Below the pieces are notes generated by a model. The model was not told the origin of the DNA. It ran no database searches and saw only the letters and a program-made list of their open reading frames with translations. Below, piece by piece: positions 1 through 5,189 of a stretch of 9,048 nt of DNA. Positions within the stretch are counted from its first letter, which is position 1; each line of letters starts with the position of its first letter. Both the position numbers and the translations under genes were made by a program. Where the stretch lies: positions 1-9,048 of the forward strand of contig JAIKXV010000036.1 of assembly GCA_024683935.1 (NCBI GenBank). The letters run 5' to 3'. This stretch comes from Lachnospiraceae bacterium. Lineage in GTDB: Bacteria; Bacillota_A; Clostridia; Lachnospirales; Lachnospiraceae.

Positions 1-96
1 TATGAGATTCGGCATCTCTATGACGTCCTGGTTCCTCTGGAAGCTCATCCGCATGGCTTTCCCACTGTAGACTGGATGTATCCGGTTCTTTTCCAT
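1..96 (-). CDS. rpoB: RNA polymerase beta subunit, N-terminal 32 codons (partial)
   Basis: The minus strand from 96 leftward reads an open frame to the window edge. It begins MEKNRIHPVYSGKAM and later reads RMSFQRNQDVIEMPNLI. This matches the start of clostridial RpoB, which as I remember it opens MEKNRIHPV, then SGKNMRMSY, then EMPNLIEVQ. RpoB is the beta subunit of core RNA polymerase. The start is set by the ATG at 94-96, with a GAAGGA ribosome binding site four bases upstream. Its place downstream of rplL on the same strand is the standard rplJ-rplL-rpoB order, which supports the call. The remaining roughly 1,200 residues lie outside the window. The 184 nt gap from rplL holds a terminator, so rpoB is probably transcribed by partial read-through. 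Confidence 0.9.
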   Translation of the reverse strand, partial: MEKNRIHPVYSGKAMRMSFQRNQDVIEMPNLI

Positions 97-155
97 GTTG
101 TCCTTCACCCTCTTTTTTATGCAGTTTATAGTAACGTGTGGTTAAAAATGGGCGC

Positions 156-209
156 AAAAAAAGCCCATGAAACCACGATAGTGCATTTTGCATAGTAACA
201 CGGGCTTTT
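156..209 (-). terminator. Intrinsic terminator/attenuator between rplL and rpoB
   Basis: On the minus strand the arm AAAAGCCCGTG (209-199) pairs with CATGGGCTTTT (169-159), with one G-U wobble. Seven U residues follow (162-156). The 29-base loop holds a small extra TGCA hairpin (182-192). It lies 70 nt after the rplL stop codon and before rpoB. This is where other bacteria reduce transcription between the stalk genes and the polymerase genes, so partial termination is the likely role. Its 3' arm can also pair with downstream sequence; see the finding on this region. Confidence 0.8.
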
Positions 210-280
210 ACAAATGTCAATTACAAATTTCAGAACGGACGCAGGAGCATCATCCCGTATCCGCTTTCAGAAGGTTTTTC

Positions 281-649
281 TTACTTAAGGGTAACCTTAG
301 CGCCTTCAGCCTCAACCTTCTTCTGGATGTCCTCAGCCTCTGCCTTGTCAACGCCTTCCTTGATCATCTTGGGAGCGCCGTCAACCAGATCCTTGGCTTC
401 CTTCAGTCCAAGGCCGGTGATCTCACGAACAACCTTGATAACCTTAACCTTGTTGGGACCTACTTCTGTAAGCTCTACGTTGAACTCGGTCTTCTCTTCA
501 GCTGCTGCTGCGCCGCCTGCACCTGCTGCTGCAACTACAACACCTGCTGCTGCAGATACGCCGAATTCCTCTTCGCATGCTTTTACCAGCTCATTGAGCT
601 CAAGTACGGAAAGGCCTTTTATAGCCTCGATAATTTCTTCTTTTGTCAT
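281..649 (-). CDS. rplL: 50S ribosomal protein L7/L12
   Basis: The 122-residue product is full length for L7/L12, the multicopy stalk protein that recruits and stimulates translational GTPases on the 50S subunit. Residues 1-30 ([20 protein letters not shown]) are the dimerisation domain that docks on L10. Residues 32-52 are the Ala/Gly-rich hinge. Residues 53-122 are the factor-binding domain, with the conserved run [20 protein letters not shown] and then DLVDGAPK. The start follows a GGAGGA ribosome binding site 8 bases upstream. It lies 49 nt downstream of rplJ, in the same operon and under the same leader. Translation is strong and the codon choice fits a highly expressed gene. The identification is secure. 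Confidence 0.98.
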   Translation of the reverse strand: MTKEEIIEAIKGLSVLELNELVKACEEEFGVSAAAGVVVAAAGAGGAAAAEEKTEFNVELTEVGPNKVKVIKVVREITGLGLKEAKDLVDGAPKMIKEGVDKAEAEDIQKKVEAEGAKVTLK

Positions 650-698
650 TTTTTGATTCCTCCGATATTAGATTAGTAACACATAAGCATTGCGGCTT

Positions 699-1298
699 TT
701 ATTCTGCCGGTGCTGCTTCTTCTGCGGGTGCTTCTGCAGGTGCTTCGGCAGGAGCTGCCTCTGCGGGTGCTTCCTCTGCAGGTGCTGCCTCTGCGGGTGC
801 TACATCGCCACCCTCAGCCTTTTTCTCTGCGATCTGTTTGATGACACGTGCAAAGTTCGTAATAGGTGACTGCATGGATCCAAGCAGCCTGGAGAGCAGT
901 TCCTCTCTTGAAGGAACCTTTGCAAGTTCCGTAAGTGCTGCTGCATCATAGTAGTTTCCTTCTACCACACCGCCCTTCATTTCCAGCACCTTTGCCTTCT
1001 CGGCAAACTTTGCCAGTATCCTGGCAGGAGCTGTCACGTCATCGGTTGCGAGCGCAAGAGCAGACGGCCCGTCGAGATGGGGATCGAGCTGTGCAAAGTC
1101 TGTACCCTCAAAGGCACGTTTCATCATGGTATTCTTGTAAACCTTGTATACCACGCCGGCTTCGCGGAGCTGCTTTCTGAGAACAGTATCCTGCTCAACA
1201 GTAAGTCCCCGGTAATCTACCAGGATGGCCGCCCTGGCATCCTTGATCTTGCCTGCTATCTCATCCACAACAGGCTGCTTCAATTCTACCTTTGCCAT
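699..1298 (-). CDS. rplJ: 50S ribosomal protein L10 with Ala/Pro/Glu repeat tail
   Basis: L10 anchors L7/L12 dimers to 23S rRNA and, as the L10-L12 complex, represses its own operon. Residues 1-160 are a normal L10: MAKVELKQPVVDEIAGKI, then AILVDYRGLTVEQDT, YKVYKNTMMKRAF, and the C-terminal helix SRLLGSMQSPITNFARVIKQ that carries L12 dimers. The family usually ends near residue 165-175. Here the protein continues to 199 with about 35 residues of Ala, Pro and Glu only, containing seven PAE triplets. This tail is low-complexity and acidic, resembling an L12 hinge. The ATG at 1298 follows AGGAGG about 9 bases upstream, and there is no competing start. rplL follows after 49 nt. Confidence 0.97.
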   Translation of the reverse strand: MAKVELKQPVVDEIAGKIKDARAAILVDYRGLTVEQDTVLRKQLREAGVVYKVYKNTMMKRAFEGTDFAQLDPHLDGPSALALATDDVTAPARILAKFAEKAKVLEMKGGVVEGNYYDAAALTELAKVPSREELLSRLLGSMQSPITNFARVIKQIAEKKAEGGDVAPAEAAPAEEAPAEAAPAEAPAEAPAEEAAPAE

Positions 1299-1325
1299 TA
1301 AGCTTTTCCTCCTTTAATTATTTCG

Positions 1326-1483
1326 GGCACGGCCTTTTTATTCCGGCTGAACCGGAGGCCTGTGCCATGTCACCGTTCTTGGGATCGATGACAGGAGCCG
1401 AATTTTCGTGAAGGGCAGGGCACACTGCCACTTGTCACCGGTCTGTGACCGATGAGTGGAGCACGGACTTTGATGCCCGTGCT
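1326..1483 (-). other. Chain of four hairpins between the attenuator and rplJ
   Basis: This untranslated stretch continues the rplJ leader past its terminator and holds no gene. In order of transcription it contains four stem-loops. The first is AGCACGG/CCGTGCT (1483-1460). The second is CCACT-c-ATCGGTC/GACCGGT-gaca-AGTGG (1459-1428). The third is TGTCATCG/CGGTGACA with a 10-base loop (1393-1368). The fourth is a long hairpin, GGCAC-a-GGCCT/AGGCC-GTGCC, enclosing CCGG/CCGG (1366-1326). The last ends 10 bases before the rplJ ribosome binding site and has no U-tract. The function is unknown. A translational control element or an RNase III processing region is possible. The pairing is by eye only. 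Confidence 0.6.
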
Positions 1484-1494
1484 TCGATTCAACG

Positions 1495-1525
1495 AAAAAG
1501 GGCTCACGCCAAAGAAGCGGAGCCC
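1495..1525 (-). terminator. Attenuator terminator in the rplJ leader
   Basis: On the minus strand GGGCTC-CGC (1525-1517) pairs with GCG-t-GAGCCC (1509-1500), and UUUUU follows (1499-1495). It lies about 200 nt before rplJ and just after the L10-binding leader fold. In Bacillus subtilis the L10(L12)4 complex represses rplJL by promoting termination at such a site. The same hairpin would also end transcripts arriving from the upstream EAL gene, because no other terminator separates them. Confidence 0.85.
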
Positions 1526-1625
1526 ATAAAAGTCCAAATAAACTCTTATCTGTCCTCGGCAGGCGTACATGCTGCACTTATGCGTTTCCGCACCTGCTGT
1601 CTTCGGCTGCCCATTTTTAAGGGCG
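1495..1625 (-). promoter_or_regulatory. Ribosomal protein L10 leader (autoregulatory RNA)
   Basis: The leader folds into a three-way junction. The closing stem is GCAGG/CCTGC (1597-1593 with 1563-1559). The first branch is TGCG-GAAA-CGCA (1592-1581), with a GNRA tetraloop. The second branch is GTGCA-gca-TGTAC (1577-1565). It is flanked by CCGAAGACA on the 5' side and CGAGGACAG on the 3' side, the kink-turn-like strands I recall from the Firmicute L10 leader. The 5' segment GGGC-a-GCCGAAGA (1612-1600) can also pair with TCTTTGGC-gtga-GCCC (1515-1500) in the terminator, giving a clear antiterminator. Binding of L10-L12 to the junction would favour the terminator when stalk proteins are in excess. 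The family mechanism is established. The exact pairings here were read by eye. Confidence 0.88.
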
Positions 1626-1633
1626 AAGAGAAG

Positions 1634-1660
1634 ATTATCATATCAGATCACCGGTGTCAA
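1634..1660 (-). promoter_or_regulatory. Promoter of the rplJL operon
   Basis: The minus strand has a perfect -35 box TTGACA (1660-1655) and, 15 bases on, the -10 box GATAAT (1639-1634). The 15-base spacer is short but allowed. Transcription would start near 1627, directly before the L10 leader. A-tracts upstream of the -35 box (1676-1680 and 1699-1704) could act as UP-type elements. The TGA stop codon of the EAL gene (1657-1659) lies inside the -35 hexamer. Confidence 0.75.
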
Positions 1661-3645
1661 GGGGTCAGACTGCCGTTTTTCTCATAAGCCAGACTGCCTT
1701 TTTTGTCATAAGCCTTACCGATCCGGCTTACAAATTCCTTTACCGGAAGCGGTTTTGAGAAATAAAAGCCCTGGATATAGTCACAGTCAAGCTCCGAAAG
1801 GAGGCTCACTTCCTCCTCCGACTCGACTCCTTCCGCCACCAGTTCCTTATCTATGTCCTTCATCATCCTGATGACATTCTTTATTATCTTCTTCCCCGAT
1901 TCCGTGCCGAGATCGTCTATGAGTCCCTTATCTATCTTTATTATCTTTAAGGGCAGCTTGGAAAGCCTCTTTATATTGGAATATCCCGTGCCGTAGTCAT
2001 CCAGGGAAAAACTGTAGCCCATTTCCATCAGCTGCCGTATGTTCTTTTCCCCGTTCAGTCCCATATCATCATAGCTTGTTTCCGTGATCTCAAAATTCAC
2101 CAGCTCCGGGCTTATCTCATACCTGTCCCCAAGCTCCTTTACCCTGTCGGGAAAACCCTCCTGCAGGCACTGTGCCACGGAGAGGTTGATCTCTATATAA
2201 TCAAGTCCCATGGCTTTTATATCGTTATCGGCGATAAAGCGGAAAACAGATTCCAGTACAAAATCCCCTATGGGAGGCATAAGTCCCATTTTTTCCGCCG
2301 CAGGGATAAATAATCCAGGAGGAATGGGCCCGTATGTATCATCCCAGAGCCTGACCAGAGCCTCGGCGGACTTATACCGTTCTTCCTTCAGGGAATAAAT
2401 GGGCTGGTAATACATCTCAAATTTCTTCTCGGTAATGGCTTTATTCAATATGACATCCATGCGGGTCCCGATCTCGTAGTCCGTCGTACCCACAAACTCC
2501 GTGGCTTTTACATAAACCTGTGCCGGAGGGATAAGGTTTGTAAATTCGTGTCCCAGGCGGATGATCTCTTCCTCACTGTCTGCATCCCCGGGATACATGA
2601 TGGAACAGATCTGTCCCTCCATACGTACTCCTGCAGCCTCGTATTCCCGCGTGTCCTCACTTACGATCTGTCTTAATCTGTCGAGGTCCGGAAGGATATC
2701 ATATTCCTCGCTCTCCCCCTCCAGGACGCAGTAGAGGGTGCCGGGTCCTTCATAGAAAAGCTCGACACTGTCATCTATGGAGCGTAGGAATGAGATAAAT
2801 ATCTCCGCGATCTTCCTTACATAATGCTGATACGCCTCTTCCCCGATGTATGCCCTTATATTGCCTCCGTTCATATAACGCAGGACCAATATCTGCACCG
2901 GATGCCTGACCGTTACTACCTTATGAAGCTCTGCCTTGTAGGCCTGCCAGCCCGGAAGCCCTACGGAGGTGTCCGTGATCTCCTCCGGCCTTAATACAAG
3001 AAGGGTTGTCATCAGACAGGATATGGCCGAGGAATACATTTCCACAAGCCATCTCGGATAGAGGAACTGCCAGAGAACCGCCAGAAAGGTCAGCAGATAC
3101 ATGGAAAGAAGAGCCATCCATATCTTGGTCTCAATAAACTTTCTGCAGTAAACAAGGTATGCACTGCCGAAAACAGCATAGATCATGGCTACCAGATACA
3201 GTAACATGATATACGGTCCCCTGCTGTATCCGGCCTCTGCGCTCACCGTATATACCTTCCGGTGAATGGGATTGGTAATGAGCGCCAGCAGAACGATAAG
3301 CTCCGGGACAAAGAAAAGCACGCGCACCTTTTTGCTCTTAAAGCGGTACATGGTCCTTGTATATGTAATGATAAACAATACATATATCACTCCGCTTATA
3401 TTCCTCAGTACCAGATAGGCAAAGGACATGACGTCAAAGAAGAAGAGCTCTGTTTCCGAAAAGGGCAGAAAGGCGCCGTAGCATTCCGACAGGATATCGA
3501 TGATCGTAGTCAGGGTGAGAAATACGGTAAGAAAAATATAGAGCACATTGCTGGACCCCTTTGTGGTCTTACGCACGAAGATCGTAAAGATTATCAGTAA
3601 ATATATAGGAAGAGCACAATAGTCAAAGAATAATATCTGTCCCAT
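1657..3645 (-). CDS. Membrane-bound c-di-GMP phosphodiesterase: 7-TM sensor, degenerate GGDEF, EAL
   Basis: The 662-residue protein should hydrolyse c-di-GMP to pGpG at the inner face of the membrane. Residues 7-218 hold about seven hydrophobic segments, like the 7-TM sensor N-termini of Firmicute signalling proteins. Residues 240-370 look like a decayed GGDEF domain: YEGPGT replaces GGDEF, so it should not synthesise c-di-GMP. Residues 395-645 are an EAL domain with its key residues: E428-A-L, N487, E519 and E522 of EITET, D549-D550, K570, E605 and E608 of AEGVE, and Q625. It is therefore probably active. The C-terminus repeats an 8-residue unit. The start at 3645 is fixed by an in-frame TAA three codons upstream, and no good ribosome binding site is visible. 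It is divergent from capA and lies directly upstream of the rplJ leader. Confidence 0.92.
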   Translation of the reverse strand: MGQILFFDYCALPIYLLIIFTIFVRKTTKGSSNVLYIFLTVFLTLTTIIDILSECYGAFLPFSETELFFFDVMSFAYLVLRNISGVIYVLFIITYTRTMYRFKSKKVRVLFFVPELIVLLALITNPIHRKVYTVSAEAGYSRGPYIMLLYLVAMIYAVFGSAYLVYCRKFIETKIWMALLSMYLLTFLAVLWQFLYPRWLVEMYSSAISCLMTTLLVLRPEEITDTSVGLPGWQAYKAELHKVVTVRHPVQILVLRYMNGGNIRAYIGEEAYQHYVRKIAEIFISFLRSIDDSVELFYEGPGTLYCVLEGESEEYDILPDLDRLRQIVSEDTREYEAAGVRMEGQICSIMYPGDADSEEEIIRLGHEFTNLIPPAQVYVKATEFVGTTDYEIGTRMDVILNKAITEKKFEMYYQPIYSLKEERYKSAEALVRLWDDTYGPIPPGLFIPAAEKMGLMPPIGDFVLESVFRFIADNDIKAMGLDYIEINLSVAQCLQEGFPDRVKELGDRYEISPELVNFEITETSYDDMGLNGEKNIRQLMEMGYSFSLDDYGTGYSNIKRLSKLPLKIIKIDKGLIDDLGTESGKKIIKNVIRMMKDIDKELVAEGVESEEEVSLLSELDCDYIQGFYFSKPLPVKEFVSRIGKAYDKKGSLAYEKNGSLTP
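1666..1713. repeat. 24-bp tandem duplication at the 3' end of the EAL gene
   Basis: Two adjacent 24-base units (1666-1689 and 1690-1713) agree at 22 positions. They encode AYDKKGSL followed by AYEKNGSL, so the reading frame is kept. The copy nearer the stop codon ends seven bases before the rplJ -35 box. This looks like a recent in-frame duplication that lengthened the protein tail and added a second A-tract upstream of the rplJ promoter. Confidence 0.9.
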
Positions 3646-3698
3646 AATACTTTAATGCCGTTGATGACATAAGTTCACTGTCACCGGCGGACCCCCTG

Positions 3699-3716
3699 AA
3701 CTGTATTATATCAGTT
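3699..3716. promoter_or_regulatory. Inverted repeat over the EAL -10 box, possible operator
   Basis: AACTG (3699-3703) and CAGTT (3712-3716) are perfect inverted arms separated by 8 bases, and the -10 box of the EAL promoter lies between them. A third AACTG sits at 3731-3735, beside the -35 box. The arrangement suits a repressor site, but no regulator is encoded here and the arms are only five bases long. Confidence 0.35.
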
Positions 3717-3732
3717 TACCGCCGCTTTACAA
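3705..3732 (-). promoter_or_regulatory. Promoter of the EAL gene
   Basis: The minus strand has -35 TTGTAA (3732-3727), a 16-base spacer and a perfect -10 TATAAT (3710-3705) preceded by TGA, which makes an extended -10. Transcription would start near 3698, giving a leader of about 50 nt. That leader can fold through AGTTCA/TGAACT (3702-3697 with 3677-3672). Confidence 0.7.
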
Positions 3733-3785
3733 CTGTTTACTGTCCGGATTGCATTGGACATCGGGTTTATGATATCTTTTAAGAC

Positions 3786-5084
3786 ATGAGAAAACCGCTG
3801 TTTTTAACAATAACATCACTTGCCCTTCTGTTATGCTCCTGCGAAGCAGTATCGGAAGCCCCTGTTTCTCCCGGGACATCCGGAAAGCCTGCCGCCGAAG
3901 CCCCCATAGTACTTGACGACTCCGGAAGATCCGCGGAAAAGGAGGCTCCCGAAAAGGAAGAGGGCGGTGTCATCAATATCCCCGTGGAGGAAACCCTGCC
4001 GGAACCTCCGTCGGAAGAGACCGTTCCCGAAGAAGAGGAACCCCCTTCATTTGAAGGATATGTCCTTTCCGAAGAGGATGTGTCCGAAAACGGTATCTAT
4101 CTAAAGAGCGTTAAGGAACCCGGAAGGGTGGTGATAGACTTTGCCGGAGACATCAATTTCGATGACAGATACGCCATCATGAATTCCCTCCGGAGCAGGG
4201 GCGGCGAGATATCCTCTTCCATCGATCCCGTTCTTATCAAGCGGAGCAATGATGCGGATATTTTCATGATAAACAACGAATTCCCCTACAGCAACAGGGG
4301 AACTCCTCTTCCCAACAAAAAATTCACCTTCCGGGCCAGGCCGGAAACCGTCCGCTATATGAAGGATCTCGGAGCGGACATCGTGAGTCTTGCCAACAAC
4401 CACGCCTTTGACCACGGGGAGGATGCTCTCCTTGACACCTTTGACACCCTTGACGGGGCAGGGATCCCCTATGTGGGAGCCGGGCATGACCTTAAGGAGG
4501 CAATGCGTCCGGTTTACTTCATCGCCGGGGGCATGAAGATCGCCTTTGTATCCGCAACCCAGATAGAGCGGAGTCTCCCGCCGGACACAAGGGAGGCCAC
4601 GGAGGACAGTCCCGGGGTCTTAAGGACTCTGGAGCCTGATAAGTTCCTGACCGTTATCGGAAATGCAAAGGAAAACAGCGACTTTGTCATTGTTTACGTC
4701 CACTGGGGAAGCGAAAATACAAACGTGTACGAGTCTGCCCAGACAGAGCTGGCTAAGGCCTATGCCGATGCCGGGGCCGATCTCATAATAGGGGACCACC
4801 CCCATGTACTCCAGGGGATCACCTATATAGATGATGTTCCGGTATTCTACAGTCTCGGGAATTACTGGTTCAGTTCCAAAACGCTGGACACCTGCCTTGT
4901 GGAAGCGGTAATAAGGGATAAGAGACTGGAATCACTGCAGTTCATACCCTGTCTGCAGAAAGGCTGCTACACCCACGCACTTTCTCCGGGTTCGGGGGAA
5001 TATGCGGGAGTACTGGAAAAGATGAGAAACTGGTCCACGGAAAATGTGGATATAGACGGAGAAGGATTTGTAAGAAAAAAATGA
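3786..5084 (+). CDS. CapA-family (PGA_cap) metallophosphatase-like lipoprotein
   Basis: The 432-residue product begins with a signal peptide whose LALLLCSC box suggests lipid attachment at Cys19 and display on the outer membrane face. Residues 20-110 are a Pro/Glu/Ser-rich linker. Residues 114-395 are a CapA/YwtB-type domain of the calcineurin-like fold with the family motifs in order: AGDIN (120-124), NNEFP (163-167), LANNHAFDHG (202-211), HWGSE (306-310), GDHPHVLQG (336-344) and YSLGNY (355-360). The family is named for poly-gamma-glutamate capsule synthesis, but no capB, capC or other capsule gene is nearby, so the substrate is unknown. It is divergent from the EAL gene and 105 nt upstream of the GGDEF gene. 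The start is forced by the signal peptide, and no Shine-Dalgarno sequence precedes it. Confidence 0.9.
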   Translation: MRKPLFLTITSLALLLCSCEAVSEAPVSPGTSGKPAAEAPIVLDDSGRSAEKEAPEKEEGGVINIPVEETLPEPPSEETVPEEEEPPSFEGYVLSEEDVSENGIYLKSVKEPGRVVIDFAGDINFDDRYAIMNSLRSRGGEISSSIDPVLIKRSNDADIFMINNEFPYSNRGTPLPNKKFTFRARPETVRYMKDLGADIVSLANNHAFDHGEDALLDTFDTLDGAGIPYVGAGHDLKEAMRPVYFIAGGMKIAFVSATQIERSLPPDTREATEDSPGVLRTLEPDKFLTVIGNAKENSDFVIVYVHWGSENTNVYESAQTELAKAYADAGADLIIGDHPHVLQGITYIDDVPVFYSLGNYWFSSKTLDTCLVEAVIRDKRLESLQFIPCLQKGCYTHALSPGSGEYAGVLEKMRNWSTENVDIDGEGFVRKK

Positions 5085-5105
5085 GAAAACGTCTCAAAAA
5101 GGCGG

Positions 5106-5134
5106 TTTTCCATTGAATGTTTCTGTAGTATACT
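5106..5134 (+). promoter_or_regulatory. Possible promoter of the GGDEF gene
   Basis: TATACT (5129-5134) is a good -10 box. A weak -35, TTTTCC (5106-5111), lies 17 bases upstream. The leader that follows can form either GGTAC/GTACC (5137-5141 with 5153-5157) or TACCG/CGGTA (5154-5158 with 5164-5168). The two hairpins share bases and exclude each other. Co-transcription with capA is also possible, since no convincing terminator separates the two genes. Confidence 0.4.
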
Positions 5135-5189
5135 ATGGTACAAACGCTAAAAGTACCGGATCACGGTATCTACAGGAGAGAGGATCCAT

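Noticed and set aside
97..155. A separate promoter for rpoB (TATAAA near 122-128 on the minus strand)
   Set aside because: No -35-like hexamer lies at a workable distance, so read-through from rplL is simpler.
188..1301. Several plus-strand open frames opposite rplL and rplJ
   Set aside because: They are antisense to two certain ribosomal protein genes, have low-complexity Ala/Ser or Cys-rich translations, and lack ribosome binding sites.
1326..1366. The long hairpin before rplJ as a second terminator
   Set aside because: On the minus strand it is followed by CGAAATAATT and no U-tract. The T-run at 1335-1339 lies inside the stem-loop, not after it.
1338..1577. Short open frames on both strands inside the rplJ leader
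   Set aside because: The region is explained by RNA structure. The frames overlap in several phases, match no family and have no good ribosome binding site.
3646..3704. A c-di-GMP riboswitch in front of the EAL gene
   Set aside because: The leader is only about 50 nt and shows none of the conserved GEMM core. Only a weak AGTTCA/TGAACT stem is seen.
3786..5084. Calling the CapA-family gene a poly-gamma-glutamate capsule gene
   Set aside because: The domain is clear, but no capB, capC or other capsule gene is present, and many CapA-family proteins have unknown roles.
5085..5110. A terminator between capA and the GGDEF gene (GAAAAC/GTTTTC)
   Set aside because: The 6-bp AT-rich stem has a 14-base loop and is followed by CATTGA, not a U-tract.
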